Shown: positions 8,203 to 17,424 of the stretch, piece after piece
Layout: each line of letters starts with the position of its first letter
Numbering within the stretch: position 1 is the stretch's first letter
DNA from: Xanthobacter oligotrophicus
GTDB taxonomy: Bacteria; Pseudomonadota; Alphaproteobacteria; Rhizobiales; Xanthobacteraceae
Assembly: GCF_008364685.1 (NCBI RefSeq)
Contig: NZ_VTTL01000007.1
Location: 62,001-126,000, forward strand
DNA length: 64,000 nt
Direction: 5' to 3'
Notes under the pieces: model-generated
The model's input: the letters and a program-made list of their open reading frames with translations, nothing else
Told to the model about the DNA's origin: nothing
The model's database searches: none
Made by a program: the position numbers and the translations under genes

Positions 8203-8805
8203 TCAGAGAACCACCACTTCGGTGCCGGTCGGCACGCGGCTGTAGAGGTCGATCACGTCCTCGTTCAGCATGCGAATGCAGCCGGAGGAAATGGCCTGCC
8301 CGAGATATTCAGGCTGGTTGGTGCCGTGAATGCGGAACAGCGTGTCCTGGCTACCCTGGTAGAGGTAGAGTGCCCGCGCGCCCATGGGGTTGTGCGGACC
8401 GGGGCCCACATAGGAAGGCAGGCCGGCGATGCGCTGGTGAATTTCCGGCGTGGGGGTCCAGCTCGGCCATTCCGTCTTGCGGCCGACCTTCGCCTGGCCG
8501 CGGAAGGCGAGGCTTTCCTCGCCCACGGTAACACCGTAGCGGATCGCCTTGCCGTTTCCTTCAACGTAGTAAAGGAACTTGTTCGGCGTATCGACGACTA
8601 TGGTGCCTGGCTTCTTGTTCGTCGGATACTCGACGATATGCCGTGCGAAGTCTCCGCTCGGCTTCACGTTGGGATACGGCTTGTTCGCGAGAAGCTGCTT
8701 GTCCCGCGCCGTCTGCGCCGATTCAGGTGCCGGCGCATAGGTTTCCGACATGCAACCGCTGAGCATCAAGCCCGTCAGCAGTGCTCCGACCACCCGCCAC
8801 ATCAT
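8203..8805 (-). CDS. L,D-transpeptidase (YkuD domain) lipoprotein
   Basis: Periplasmic lipid-anchored enzyme of 200 residues that forms or exchanges peptidoglycan crosslinks, or attaches proteins to peptidoglycan. The N-terminus is a lipoprotein signal with lipobox LSGC (Cys18). The YkuD domain covers about residues 66-200 with GTIVVDTPNKFLYY, YGVTVGEE, WTPTPEIHQRI, and the catalytic motif from His160 (RIHGTN) to Cys176 (SSGCIRM). GAGG lies 6 bases before the start; a second ATG one codon later is equivalent. Downstream is a dedicated terminator. Confidence 0.93.
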   Translation of the reverse strand: MMWRVVGALLTGLMLSGCMSETYAPAPESAQTARDKQLLANKPYPNVKPSGDFARHIVEYPTNKKPGTIVVDTPNKFLYYVEGNGKAIRYGVTVGEESLAFRGQAKVGRKTEWPSWTPTPEIHQRIAGLPSYVGPGPHNPMGARALYLYQGSQDTLFRIHGTNQPEYLGQAISSGCIRMLNEDVIDLYSRVPTGTEVVVL

Positions 8806-9121
8806 GTTCGCCTCGTTTTACTCGCCTTGCTGCGCAAGGAGGAATCGATCCCACTCCGATTGAATTAACCCAATGTCCGCCATGCTTGAAGAGTTCTGCG
8901 CGTGCCCCTGCCTGCTTGTGCGAAAGCGTTGCAGAAATGCCGCACAACCTGCCGTTTCGTCACCGCCCTTTGGAGTTTCTCAAGGAATTGGGCGCGTACT
9001 CCTCACATGACCTCGGAGAAGTCGCATCGGTTGCACAGTTTTGACGCAGTCGAACGCCATTTCTGAAGCGGTCACGCGAAGGTGCCGCAACGTCAAAAGT
9101 CGCACCGTACAGGAGTAGGAC
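8806..9121. other. Intergenic region, no gene seen
   Basis: Divergent spacer between the transpeptidase gene and the small gene at 9122. It is less G+C-rich than the flanking genes and should hold both promoters; I cannot assign them. The only clear signal is the ribosome-binding site AGGAG at 9111-9115. Confidence 0.4.
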
Positions 9122-9334
9122 ATGTCTACCGCACAGCCGTCGCAGGGGCTCAGCACCCGGGTGGAATCGGATCTGAAGCGTATGGCGCAGAACCAGCAGT
9201 GGCGGGAAATCGGGATTTCGGCCGTCGCCGCGGCCGCCCAGCAGACGAGCGAGAAGCGCGTCGCCGAGGCCAAGGCCGCTGGTGAACCGAACCGGATCGT
9301 GACCCTCAGGGACATCGACTTCCTCGCGGCCTGA
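9122..9334 (+). CDS. Small hypothetical protein (70 residues)
   Basis: Short soluble protein beginning MSTAQPSQGLSTRVESDL, with an alanine-rich helical middle (SAVAAAAQQTSEKRVAEAK) and the end RIVTLRDIDFLAA. It has a near-ideal ribosome-binding site (AGGAG, 6 bases from the ATG) and coding-type third-position G+C. No signal peptide or cysteine. I do not recognise the family; it may be co-transcribed with corA 107 bases downstream. Confidence 0.6.
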   Translation: MSTAQPSQGLSTRVESDLKRMAQNQQWREIGISAVAAAAQQTSEKRVAEAKAAGEPNRIVTLRDIDFLAA

Positions 9335-9440
9335 GGATAGCTGATCGCCCACGGACCCGGCGCGGGGGCCGGGCCACGGCGGCAGTTCCTTCGGCGTTCC
9401 GTCGGAGCTACAACAGCCGGCGAATCCGGGGACATGCCGC

Positions 9441-10415
9441 ATGCTCATTGCATATGTGTTCAGCGATGGGGGCCTGAAGGGCAGCCCCGTCGCCGAAGGG
9501 CCGATCCCGGCCGAGACGGTATGGCTCGACCTGATCTCGCCGACCGAAGCCGATGATACGCTGGCTGAAGCCTTCGCCGGCATCTCCGTGCCCACCCGCG
9601 AGGAGATGGGAGAGATCGAGCAGTCGAGCCGCCTCTATATAGACGGCGAGGCAAGATACATGACGGCCTCGCTCCTGTGCGGGGCCGACACGCCGACACC
9701 GGTCATGCTGGCGGTCACCTTCATCGTGAGCCGCGGTCGCCTGATCACGGTGCGCTACGGCGAGCCCCGCGCCTTTCCCTCCGTTTCCGGGCGCCTGTCC
9801 AAATCCTGCCCCTCCGGCATTACCGGCGAAATCGTCCTCATCGACCTGCTCGAGGCGATCGTGGACCGCGCCGCCGACGTGCTGGAACAGATCGGCGCCG
9901 ACGTGGAGCGCATCTCCAAGCGGATCTTCGAGCGCGACCAGGGGGGCGAGAACGCCAACCAGCGCTATCGCGCCATCCTCTCCCACATCGGCCGCAAGGA
10001 AGGCCTCGTCTCCTACGCCCGCGAGAGCCTGGCCTCGCTGCAGCGGCTTTTGTCCTTCCTCGGGACGGAGACCGAAGGGGCGGCGGTGAGCAAGGATTCC
10101 AAGGCCTCCGTCAAGTCCATGAGCCGGGACGTGTCGGGCCTGTCCGACTATGCCGCCTTCATCGGCGACAAGCTGCAGTTCCTGCTCGATGCCACCATCG
10201 GCCTCGTCAGCCTCGAGCAGAACAACATCATCAAGATCTTCGCGGTGCTCTCGGTGGTGCTGATGCCGCCGACCCTGATCGCGTCCATCTACGGCATGAA
10301 CTTCCACAACATGCCGGAGCTCGACTTTGCCTACGGCTATCCGCTGGCGCTGTGCGGCATGGTGGTGTCGGGCATCCTGCCCTACGTCTTCTTCAAGTGG
10401 CGCCGCTGGCTCTGA
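9441..10415 (+). CDS. corA: CorA-family magnesium/metal transporter
   Basis: Inner-membrane divalent-cation channel of 324 residues. The cytoplasmic N-terminal domain (residues 1 to about 255) is followed by two membrane helices; the first (IKIFAVLSVVLMPPTLIASIYGMNF) ends in the diagnostic YGMNFHNMPEL selectivity motif and the second is FAYGYPLALCGMVVSGILPYVFF, leading to the usual basic tail KWRRWL. Both length and motif placement are normal. Transported ion (Mg, Co or Ni) is not determinable from sequence. Confidence 0.95.
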   Translation: MLIAYVFSDGGLKGSPVAEGPIPAETVWLDLISPTEADDTLAEAFAGISVPTREEMGEIEQSSRLYIDGEARYMTASLLCGADTPTPVMLAVTFIVSRGRLITVRYGEPRAFPSVSGRLSKSCPSGITGEIVLIDLLEAIVDRAADVLEQIGADVERISKRIFERDQGGENANQRYRAILSHIGRKEGLVSYARESLASLQRLLSFLGTETEGAAVSKDSKASVKSMSRDVSGLSDYAAFIGDKLQFLLDATIGLVSLEQNNIIKIFAVLSVVLMPPTLIASIYGMNFHNMPELDFAYGYPLALCGMVVSGILPYVFFKWRRWL

Positions 10416-10418
10416 ACC

Positions 10419-10480
10419 CAAGCCCGCGCGGCGCCTGAGCGAAGGCCACTATCAAGCCCGCGCGGCGCTTGACCGAAGGC
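10419..10480. repeat. 28-bp near-perfect direct repeat after corA
   Basis: CAAGCCCGCGCGGCGC followed by TGA and GAAGGC occurs at 10419-10446 and 10453-10480, with two mismatches. It directly follows the corA stop codon. No function is evident. Confidence 0.8.
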
Positions 10481-10502
10481 GCCTCAAGATCCCGCGCCAG
10501 CG

Positions 10503-11252
10503 TCACACATGCTGGCCGCCGTTGATGTGGATCTCCGCCCCGTTGAGGTAGGACGAGGTATCCGTGCACAGCACGTAGATGATCTTCGCCACCTCATCGG
10601 GCGTGCCGAGCCGCTGCATGGGGATCTGCTCGACGATTCTGTCGGTGCCCGGCGAGAGGATGGCGGTGTCGATCTCCCCCGGCGCGATGGAGTTGACGCG
10701 GATGCCGCGCCGGCCGAAGTCGGACGCCATCTCCCGCGTCAGCGAGGCCAGCGCCGCCTTTGAGGTGGCATAGGCTGCCCCCGCGAAGGGATGCACCCGC
10801 GAGCCGGCGATGGAGGTGACGTTCACCACCGAGCCCTGCGCCTTCTCCAATTCCGCTGAAAGCCCCCGCGCCAGCATGATGGGGGCGAAGAAATTCACCT
10901 GGAACACGTCCACCCAGGTCTCAAGGTCAGTGTCCAGGGTGCCGAGCCGGGAGCCGCCCTCGCCCTTGGGGGAGATGGCGGCATTGTTGACGAGGGCGTC
11001 CAGCCGGCCGTCCGGCAGGCGGCGCTTCACCTCGGCGATGGCGGCCTTGGTGCTGGCGGGGCTGGAGAGGTCCACCTGGATGTGGTCCTCCGGCCCGGCG
11101 CCCCACGGGCATTTATCCGGAAACGCATGGCGCGAGCAGGAGATGACGCGCCAGCCGGCAGCGGAGAAGCGCTTCACCGTCGCATGGCCGATGCCGCGCG
11201 AGGCTCCGGTGAGGAGCATGATGCGGGGCGTGGCTTCGGGTTCGGCGGTCAT
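10503..11252 (-). CDS. Short-chain dehydrogenase/reductase (SDR)
   Basis: NAD(P)-dependent oxidoreductase of 249 residues with the classical SDR pattern: TGASRGIG at 15-22, NNAA at 89-92, catalytic Ser147, Tyr161 and Lys165 (YATSK), and VNSIAPGEIDT after the active site. The start at 11252 (MTAEPEATPRIML) was chosen over the longer frame because it puts the nucleotide-binding loop at the usual position. It lies downstream of pdxH on the same strand. Substrate unknown; the FabG-like C-terminus (YLNGAEIHINGGQHV) is not specific. Confidence 0.88.
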   Translation of the reverse strand: MTAEPEATPRIMLLTGASRGIGHATVKRFSAAGWRVISCSRHAFPDKCPWGAGPEDHIQVDLSSPASTKAAIAEVKRRLPDGRLDALVNNAAISPKGEGGSRLGTLDTDLETWVDVFQVNFFAPIMLARGLSAELEKAQGSVVNVTSIAGSRVHPFAGAAYATSKAALASLTREMASDFGRRGIRVNSIAPGEIDTAILSPGTDRIVEQIPMQRLGTPDEVAKIIYVLCTDTSSYLNGAEIHINGGQHV

Positions 11253-11348
11253 GACAAGGGTCCCGGGCCGGCATTCAGGGCTGAAGCATGTCGGCCCGAC
11301 ATGCAGCACCCTCTCGCTGCAAGGTCAAGGAAGCGAGGGCGGGGTCCC

Positions 11349-11990
11349 TCAGGGGAAGAGCCGCGTCCTGGACCAGTCGGCGCCTTCCCCCTCGCGGCGG
11401 AACACCACCCGGTCGTGCAGCCGGAACGGGCGGTCGTGCCAGAATTCGAGGGCCACCGGCAGCACGCGGAAGCCGGTCCAGTGGGGCGGGCGCGGCACGG
11501 TGCCGAGGGCGTATTTCGCGGTCGCCGCCGCTACGGCGCCTTCCAGCGCGAACCGGCCCTCCAGCGGGCGCGACTGGCTGGAGGCCCAGGCACCGATCTG
11601 CGACAGGCGGGGGCGGGTGGCGAAATAGGCGTCGGCCTCCTCCGCTGTCACCTGTTCCACCGGCCCGCGCACCCGCACCTGCCGGCGCAGCGATTTCCAG
11701 TGGAAAACCAGCGCGGCCTTGGGGGTCTGCGCCAGCTCTCGGCCCTTGGCGCTCTCGGTGTTGGTGAAGAAGACGAAGCCGCGGGCGTCGAGCCCTTTCA
11801 GCAGCACCATGCGGGCGTCCGGCAGGCCGTCGGGATCGACGGTGGCGAGCGTCATGGCGTTGGGATCGTTGGGCTCGCTCTTCTCGGCCTCGGCGAGCCA
11901 TTGGGCAAACAGCCGGAACGGCTCGGAGACTTCCGTAAAATCACCGGATGTTAAGGGGTTGTGGGCTTCCATGCCTGTGCTCGAAGTCAT
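11349..11990 (-). CDS. pdxH: Pyridoxamine 5'-phosphate oxidase
   Basis: FMN enzyme of 213 residues that oxidises pyridoxine- or pyridoxamine-5'-phosphate to pyridoxal-5'-phosphate. Family signatures are present: [52 protein letters not shown], and the C-terminal [17 protein letters not shown] and WSRTRLFP. The start at 11990 has GAGGGG 8 bases upstream and gives normal length. It is divergent from the lipoprotein gene at 12061; the start-to-start gap is only 70 bases, so promoters must overlap. Confidence 0.95.
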   Translation of the reverse strand: MTSSTGMEAHNPLTSGDFTEVSEPFRLFAQWLAEAEKSEPNDPNAMTLATVDPDGLPDARMVLLKGLDARGFVFFTNTESAKGRELAQTPKAALVFHWKSLRRQVRVRGPVEQVTAEEADAYFATRPRLSQIGAWASSQSRPLEGRFALEGAVAAATAKYALGTVPRPPHWTGFRVLPVALEFWHDRPFRLHDRVVFRREGEGADWSRTRLFP

Positions 11991-12060
11991 GTGGGAGCCC
12001 CTCGTGCCTCGCCTCTTGCGCGCCGTCCCCGTGGCCGGCTGCCGTTCCTTATATAGAAGC

Positions 12061-12501
12061 GTGATCCGCCGGCGCGAAGCGCTCTGTCGCATGGCGGCCG
12101 CGGGGCTCGTCGTCACGGGGCTCGGCGGTTGTTCCACCGTCAACGTGTCGCCGGACGATGCCATCGTCACCGGCTCCATCCGGGCGACGCCGGCCTCCCT
12201 GCCGGTACCGGACGGCCATGCCCCCACCGGCGTTTCGGCCAGCGACTGGGTTCAGGCCAAGATCGCCCTCGACCAGGCCTTGGCGGCGCGCAGCAAGGAC
12301 GTTTCCATCCCCTGGGACAATCCGGAGACCGGCTCCCGCGGCACGGCGACGCCGGTCGGGGCGGTCCGCGCCGGCGGCTGCCGCGATTTCATGATCTCGC
12401 TGGTGGATGGCAAGACCGCGGACCGCTGGATCCAGGGCGAGGTCTGCAAGGCCCGCGCAGGAACCGTCCTGTCGCAGGTCCGGGTGCTCGGGCAGGCCTG
12501 A
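12061..12501 (+). CDS. Probable lipoprotein, RT0821/Lpp0805-type surface antigen domain
   Basis: Protein of 146 residues if begun at GTG 12061. The N-terminus ([15 protein letters not shown]...GLGGCSTV) fits a lipoprotein signal with lipobox LGGC. The C-terminal part contains [28 protein letters not shown] and GEVCKARAG, the layout of the small surface-antigen domain named RT0821/Lpp0805. The start is uncertain: ATG 11989 or ATG 12091 are alternatives, but only starts at or before 12061 leave positive charges ahead of the hydrophobic stretch. Likely anchored to a membrane; role unknown. Confidence 0.7.
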   Translation: MIRRREALCRMAAAGLVVTGLGGCSTVNVSPDDAIVTGSIRATPASLPVPDGHAPTGVSASDWVQAKIALDQALAARSKDVSIPWDNPETGSRGTATPVGAVRAGGCRDFMISLVDGKTADRWIQGEVCKARAGTVLSQVRVLGQA

Positions 12502-12624
12502 GGCAAGGCAGAGATGCGAAAAGCTGAGCCACCGGCCAGCGCGGCCGTTGCATTTTTCGCACCGCGAACCACATCCTGAGGTGCGGCTGGCCGCCTGAGT
12601 GCCGGCCGGCGAGGTGATTGACCC

Positions 12625-13578
12625 ATGCGTGATCCTTACGACGTCCTCGGCGTCTCCAAGACCGCCGACGAGGCCGAGATCAAGCGCGCCTATCGCAAGC
12701 TTGCGAAGAAGCTGCATCCCGACGCCAATGCGTCCGATCCCAAGGCGCAGGACCGCTTTGCGGAACTGAATACCGCGCATGAAATCCTTGAGGACAAGGA
12801 GAAGCGTGGCCAGTACGACCGCGGCGAGATCGACGCCGAGGGCAAGCCGAAAGCCCCCGAATTCACCGGATTTCGCGGCGGCGGACAGCGGCGCGGTCCC
12901 GGCGGCTTCTCGGGCTACGACGGCGACACGATTTTCGAGAGCTTCTCCTTCGGTCAGGAAGGCGCGCGCCGCTCGTCCGGGCGCGGCGGCGGTGGCGGCT
13001 TCGAGGACATCGGCGATATTTTCGGCTTCGGCCGCCAGCGCCGCTCCGCCGGCGGCGGCTTCGCGCCCCAGCCCGGCGCGGACATGGAAATAACGCTCCC
13101 GGTCTCCTTCGAGGAGGCGGCCGAGGGGGCGTCCAAGCGTGTCGGCCTGCCCAACGGCAAGCAGATCGACATCAAGATCGCTCCCGGCACCCGCGAGGGG
13201 CATCGCATGCGCCTGAAGGGCCAGGGTGAGCCCAGCGCCATGGGCGGCCCGTCGGGCGATGCCTATGTCACCATCTCCTACGCCCCCCATCCGATCTTCG
13301 AGCGGGACGGCGACGACCTGCGCCAGAACGTGGACGTGGAACTCGCCGATGCGGTGCTGGGGGCCAAGGTTCGGGTGCCGACCCTCAAGGGGGCGGTGGA
13401 GCTGGCCATTCCCGCCTGGACCTCCGGCGGGCGCACCTTCCGCCTGCGCGGCAAGGGCCTGCCCACGGCGAGCGGCGGCCACGGCGATCTCCTGGTGCGC
13501 ACCAACCTGATCCTGCCCAAGGAGAAGGACGGCGAGCTGGAAGCCCTCATGAAGAAGCTGCGCGAACAGGCGGACTGA
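12625..13578 (+). CDS. DnaJ-class chaperone without zinc finger (CbpA-like)
   Basis: Hsp70 co-chaperone of 317 residues. The J domain is residues 1-70 with the HPD motif at 31-33. A Gly/Phe/Arg-rich linker (about 80-150) follows and then two beta-rich client-binding domains (MEITLPVSFEEAAEG, APGTREGHRMRLKGQG, DLRQNVDVELADAVLGAKV, TFRLRGKGLP, GDLLVRTNLILP). The four CxxCxGxG zinc repeats of true DnaJ are absent, so this is a type II protein like CbpA. It presumably stimulates DnaK, which is not in the window. Confidence 0.93.
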   Translation: MRDPYDVLGVSKTADEAEIKRAYRKLAKKLHPDANASDPKAQDRFAELNTAHEILEDKEKRGQYDRGEIDAEGKPKAPEFTGFRGGGQRRGPGGFSGYDGDTIFESFSFGQEGARRSSGRGGGGGFEDIGDIFGFGRQRRSAGGGFAPQPGADMEITLPVSFEEAAEGASKRVGLPNGKQIDIKIAPGTREGHRMRLKGQGEPSAMGGPSGDAYVTISYAPHPIFERDGDDLRQNVDVELADAVLGAKVRVPTLKGAVELAIPAWTSGGRTFRLRGKGLPTASGGHGDLLVRTNLILPKEKDGELEALMKKLREQAD

Positions 13579-13730
13579 TCGCGGCGGCCGGTACTTCATC
13601 GGCCGTAAATGCCGCGCCTGAACGCTGGCCCGCGCTTCGCGTCGGGCTCTACCGTGTTTGGGGGATGCCCGGCCGGTGCGTCGGGGCCATGATCCACGGG
13701 TTGCAACCTGGGTTCCTCAGGAGGCGATCC

Positions 13731-15224
13731 ATGGCAAAGCCCATCTTGGACGACCAGCTCGCCGCCGAATATGCGGCCCTGTTCGCGTCCCTCGTCATCC
13801 GGCCCGAGCGCCGCGACGAGGTCCAGCGCGTCGCCGACCGCCTCCTGCGCCCGGCCAACCGCAAGCAGTACGAGACGGTGGAGGCCGCCACCTCCGTGCC
13901 CTGGTTCGTGGTGGCGATCATCCACAATCTTGAGGCTGATATGGCCTTCTCGGCCCACCTGCACAACGGTGATCCGCTGACGGCCCGCACGGTGCATGAG
14001 CCGGCCGGGATGCCGAAGAAGGCCCCCGCCAGCGGCGGCGCCTACAGCTGGGTCGAGAGCGCCATCGATGCCCTGGCCTATGACGGGCTCGACACCTGGA
14101 CGAAGTGGACCGTTCCCGGCATCGCCTACGCGCTGGAGCGCTACAACGGCTTCGGCTACCGCACCCGCTTTCCGTTCGTCAAAAGCCCCTACCTCTGGGG
14201 CTTCAGCAATGTCTACACGCGCGGCAAGTTCATCCGCGACGGCGTGTTTTCCCCCGATGCGGTGAGCCAGCAGTGCGGGGGCATGACACTTTTGTCGGCC
14301 CTCATGGACGAGGACGACATCGCCCAGCGCCTCGGCTTCCAGCCACCGCCGGACAGCGACGAGGTGGCCAAGCCGACGCCCTTCCTGCCCGTGGACGGCA
14401 GCGTGGTGGAGTTTCCGGACAATCCGCCAGCGTTCCCGGGCAAGTACCTGATGGAGAAGACCGGCGACAAGGTCTCCGTCAGCCGCCTGCAGAAGCGCCT
14501 CGCCGACATGGGCGCCTCGCCGGGAGCGCCGACCGGTGTCTTCGACACCCCCACCAAATACGCGGTCCAGCTCTTCCAGGCGCGCTCCGTGGACCTCGAC
14601 GGCGCGCCGCTGGAGATCGACGGCATCGTCGGCCCCATGACCTGGGGCGCGCTGTTCGGCCCCCTCTCCATCGAGAGCGAGTGGGTGAAGCCGCGCGTGG
14701 TCATCAAGAAGGCGGAGCGCACGCTCGCGTCCGCCGTGCTCGACGTGGCGTCGGAGCAGATCGGCGTCCGGGAGATCCCGCCCAACAGCAATTGCGGCGC
14801 GCAGGTGGAGGCCTTCCTTGCGAGCGTCGATCTCGACCGGGGCAATCCCTGGTGCATGTCGTTCGTCTATTGGTGCTTCGCGCAGGCAGCCGGCACCCTC
14901 GGCGTGCCCAACCGGGTGCCGCGGACCGGGCTGGTGCGCGGGGCCTGGACCAAGGCCCAGACGCTGACTACAGGCGTGCGCGTGGTGACGGCGCGGGATG
15001 CGCAGGTCGATCCCTCGCTGGTGGTGCCGGGCATGGTGTTCTTCCTCGGCTTCTCGGGCGGTACGGGCCATGCCGGCATCGTTGCCGACAATATCAACGG
15101 CAAGCTCGTGACCATCGAGGGCAACACCAACCAGGATGGGGTGCGGGACGGCGGCGGTGTCTTCCGCCGCGTCGGCCGCAAGGTGACGGACCCGACGGTG
15201 CTCGGCTTCGCCGCCTTCGGCTGA
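13731..15224 (+). CDS. Endolysin-like protein: lysozyme-type, peptidoglycan-binding and CHAP-like domains
   Basis: Protein of 497 residues without a signal peptide. Residues ~15-200 resemble a muramidase-like domain (VPWFVVAIIHNLEADMAF, YNGFGYRTRFPFVKSPYLWG, FSNVYTRGKF). Residues ~245-305 form a PG_binding_1 repeat (VSRLQKRLADMGASPGAPTG, DGIVGPMTWGALFG). Residues ~340-497 are a CHAP/NlpC-like amidase domain of the TIGR02594 type, with Cys in NPWCMSFVYWCF and His in GTGHAGIVADN. AGGAGG lies 6 bases before ATG 13731, rejecting the upstream in-frame ATG. Three cell-wall modules suggest a phage-derived or secreted lytic enzyme, though no phage genes are adjacent. Confidence 0.82.
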   Translation: MAKPILDDQLAAEYAALFASLVIRPERRDEVQRVADRLLRPANRKQYETVEAATSVPWFVVAIIHNLEADMAFSAHLHNGDPLTARTVHEPAGMPKKAPASGGAYSWVESAIDALAYDGLDTWTKWTVPGIAYALERYNGFGYRTRFPFVKSPYLWGFSNVYTRGKFIRDGVFSPDAVSQQCGGMTLLSALMDEDDIAQRLGFQPPPDSDEVAKPTPFLPVDGSVVEFPDNPPAFPGKYLMEKTGDKVSVSRLQKRLADMGASPGAPTGVFDTPTKYAVQLFQARSVDLDGAPLEIDGIVGPMTWGALFGPLSIESEWVKPRVVIKKAERTLASAVLDVASEQIGVREIPPNSNCGAQVEAFLASVDLDRGNPWCMSFVYWCFAQAAGTLGVPNRVPRTGLVRGAWTKAQTLTTGVRVVTARDAQVDPSLVVPGMVFFLGFSGGTGHAGIVADNINGKLVTIEGNTNQDGVRDGGGVFRRVGRKVTDPTVLGFAAFG

Positions 15225-15352
15225 GGGCGTCGGCGCGGCAGGCCTGCCGCGGATGGATAAAGGCGGGGCATGCCTCACCCCTTTGGCCGACTTTCCACGC
15301 GTCCCGGCGCGCTCTAAAGTCCGCGCCCGAAAAAGGACAAGGAAGCGCGCCC

Positions 15353-15805
15353 ATGTTTCTCGAGCTGCAGAACCTCTATTTCGAAGACCTGACCCTTGGC
15401 CGCATCGAGCGCATGTCCAAGACCGTGTCGTCCTCGGACATCGTCGGTTTCGCCGAGCTGACGGGTGACCGCAACCCCATCCACCTCTCCCAGCATTTCG
15501 CCGCGAAGACCCCCTTCGGCGGCCGCATTGCCCACGGCCTCTATACGGCGAGCCTGATCTCCGCCGTGCTCGGCACCCGCCTGCCGGGTCCCGGCGCCAT
15601 CTACATCTCCCAGACCCTCAACTTCCGTGCCCCGGTGCGCATCGACGACACGGTGGACGTGGAGGTGAAGGTGGTGGAGCTGATCCCCGAGCGGCACCGC
15701 GCGCGGCTGTCCTGCATCTGCAGCGTGAAGGGCGAGGTGGTGCTCGACGGCGAGGCGCTGGTGAAGGTGCCGTCCTCCGGCGTGCAGAAGGTTGCGTCGG
15801 CCTGA
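15353..15805 (+). CDS. MaoC-family (R)-specific enoyl-CoA hydratase
   Basis: Hot-dog-fold hydratase of 150 residues. The hydratase-2 motif is complete: FAELTGDRNPIHLSQHFA followed by TPFGGRIAHGLY, giving the catalytic Asp and His. Members hydrate trans-2-enoyl-CoA to (R)-3-hydroxyacyl-CoA and supply polyhydroxyalkanoate synthesis (PhaJ) or other acyl-CoA pathways. Start ATG 15353 follows an AAGGACAAGGAAG stretch; the much longer frame upstream is a shadow of the endolysin-like gene. It precedes the PPK2 gene by 42 bases. Confidence 0.9.
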   Translation: MFLELQNLYFEDLTLGRIERMSKTVSSSDIVGFAELTGDRNPIHLSQHFAAKTPFGGRIAHGLYTASLISAVLGTRLPGPGAIYISQTLNFRAPVRIDDTVDVEVKVVELIPERHRARLSCICSVKGEVVLDGEALVKVPSSGVQKVASA

Positions 15806-15847
15806 GGTGTCGGCCACGCTGCCCTTCCTGTGTGCAGGGAGGACGGC

Positions 15848-17338
15848 ATGTTCGAATCGGCCACGTTTGAGCATCGGCTGGACAAGGCCGCCTTCAAGGC
15901 GCTGGAACCCAGCCTGCGCGAAGACCTCCTCAACGCCCAGTTCGCCCTCATCGAGGCGAAGCGGCGCAGCCTGATCGTGCTGATCCACGGTCCGGACGGC
16001 GCCGGCAAGGGCGCGGTGCTCAACCGGCTCTACAGCTGGCTGGATGTGCGCAAGGTGCAGACGCTCACCTTCGAGATGCCCTGCGCCGAAGAAGACCGCC
16101 CGCCCATGTGGAAGTATTGGCGCGAGCTGCCGCCGTTCGGCCAGATTGGCGTCATGCTCGGCTCCTGGTACCACGCGCCGTTGTGCAAACGCGCGCTGGG
16201 CACCATGGGGCGGGCCGATTTCATGGCCTCCCTCGACGAGATGGAGCGCTTCGAGAGCATGCTCCACGCCGAGGGCGTGAGTCTGCTGAAGATCTGGCTC
16301 TATCTGGACGGGGACGAGGCCCGGCGCCGGCTCAAGGCCTTGAGCAAGGGTGACTACCAGCGACCCATCGTGCGCGAATGGGCCGAGATCGAGGGTGCCG
16401 CCGCCCGCAAGCGGCTGCACCTGGCGTCCGAGGAGGCCGCCCGCGCCACCTCCACGGAAATCGCGCCCTGGCACGTGGTGCCGGCCGCCGACACCGAATA
16501 TTGCGACGCCATGGTCGGCAGCCTGCTGCTGGAGAAGCTGCGCGCCATGGCGGCGGAGCCGGAGCCCGCGCCTCTGCCCCTGCCGCCCAATCCCACCCAC
16601 GTGCCGAGCCTGCTGCCCCCCTTCTCCATCCTCTCCACCCTCGACATGTCGCGCAGCCTGCCGGAGGCGGAGTATGATCGGGAGCTGGCCCATGCCCAGA
16701 GCCGCATCACCCGCCTCACCAACAGTCTGGCCTTCGCCCGCTCGGGGCTGGTGATCGCGTTCGAGGGCTCGGATGCTGCGGGCAAGAGTTCCACCATCAT
16801 GCGCTTGCGCCGGGCGCTGGATCCGCGGCGCTTCCGCGTCCACCCCATCGCCGCGCCCACCGACGAGGAGCGGGCGCGGCCCTATCTGTGGCGGTTCTGG
16901 CGGCACATTCCCACTCACGGGCGCACCGCGATCTTCGACCGCTCCTGGTACGGCCGGGTGCTGGTGGAACGCGTCGAGGGCCTGTGCGGACCGGACGACT
17001 GGGGCAGGGCCTATGGGGAGATCAACGATTTCGAGGTCCAGCTCAACCGCGCCGGCTATGTGGTGGTGAAGTTCTGGCTCGCCATCAGCCAGGATGAGCA
17101 GGCCCGCCGCTTCGAGGAGCGCGAAAAGATCGCCTACAAGCGCTTCAAGCTGACCCCGGAAGACTGGCGCAACCGCGAGAAATGGCCGCTCTACGAGGCG
17201 GCGGTGACGGAGATGGTGGACCGCACGTCTACCCGCGAGGCGCCATGGACGCTGGTGGAGGCGGAGGACAAGCACTTCGCTCGCGTGAAGGTGCTGAAAA
17301 CCATCGCCGACCGGCTGGAGGCGGCGCTGGGGGCCTGA
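15848..17338 (+). CDS. pap: Polyphosphate:AMP phosphotransferase (tandem PPK2 domains)
   Basis: Enzyme of 496 residues with two fused PPK2 domains, which transfers phosphate from polyphosphate to AMP (to ADP) in characterised two-domain members. Each domain has its own P-loop: GPDGAGKG at residues 48-55 and EGSDAAGKSS near 306-314. The second domain has the full lid and Walker B pattern (RPYLWRFWRHIPTHG, IFDRSWYGRVLVERVEG); in the first domain the corresponding positions read PPMWKYWRELPPFGQ and GSWYHAPL, the degenerate form usual for the N-terminal half. Start chosen at ATG 15848 because GGGAGG lies directly upstream. Confidence 0.92.
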   Translation: MFESATFEHRLDKAAFKALEPSLREDLLNAQFALIEAKRRSLIVLIHGPDGAGKGAVLNRLYSWLDVRKVQTLTFEMPCAEEDRPPMWKYWRELPPFGQIGVMLGSWYHAPLCKRALGTMGRADFMASLDEMERFESMLHAEGVSLLKIWLYLDGDEARRRLKALSKGDYQRPIVREWAEIEGAAARKRLHLASEEAARATSTEIAPWHVVPAADTEYCDAMVGSLLLEKLRAMAAEPEPAPLPLPPNPTHVPSLLPPFSILSTLDMSRSLPEAEYDRELAHAQSRITRLTNSLAFARSGLVIAFEGSDAAGKSSTIMRLRRALDPRRFRVHPIAAPTDEERARPYLWRFWRHIPTHGRTAIFDRSWYGRVLVERVEGLCGPDDWGRAYGEINDFEVQLNRAGYVVVKFWLAISQDEQARRFEEREKIAYKRFKLTPEDWRNREKWPLYEAAVTEMVDRTSTREAPWTLVEAEDKHFARVKVLKTIADRLEAALGA

Positions 17339-17424
17339 GTGGGGCTGGTGTGGCACCCGCTCGGTCGTTGCGTGGTGGAATGGCCCCGACCAGACCTGGG
17401 GCGGGGGAGAGGGCGTCTGGGCGC

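Noticed and set aside
8960-9595. 211-residue minus-strand open frame over the small 70-residue gene
   Set aside because: Lacks a ribosome-binding site and motifs, while the plus-strand small gene has a near-consensus one.
13596-15278. 560-residue open frame antisense to the endolysin-like gene
   Set aside because: Composition (His/Gly/Arg/Ala-rich, no motifs) is that of the antisense strand of a G+C-rich gene; the sense frame has domains and a ribosome-binding site.
14105-15352. N-terminal extension of the MaoC frame
   Set aside because: It is a shadow frame of the endolysin-like gene; the hydratase domain starts at ATG 15353.
15314-17356. 680-residue open frame antisense to the MaoC and PPK2 genes
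   Set aside because: Spans two well-supported genes on the other strand and shows no recognisable domain.
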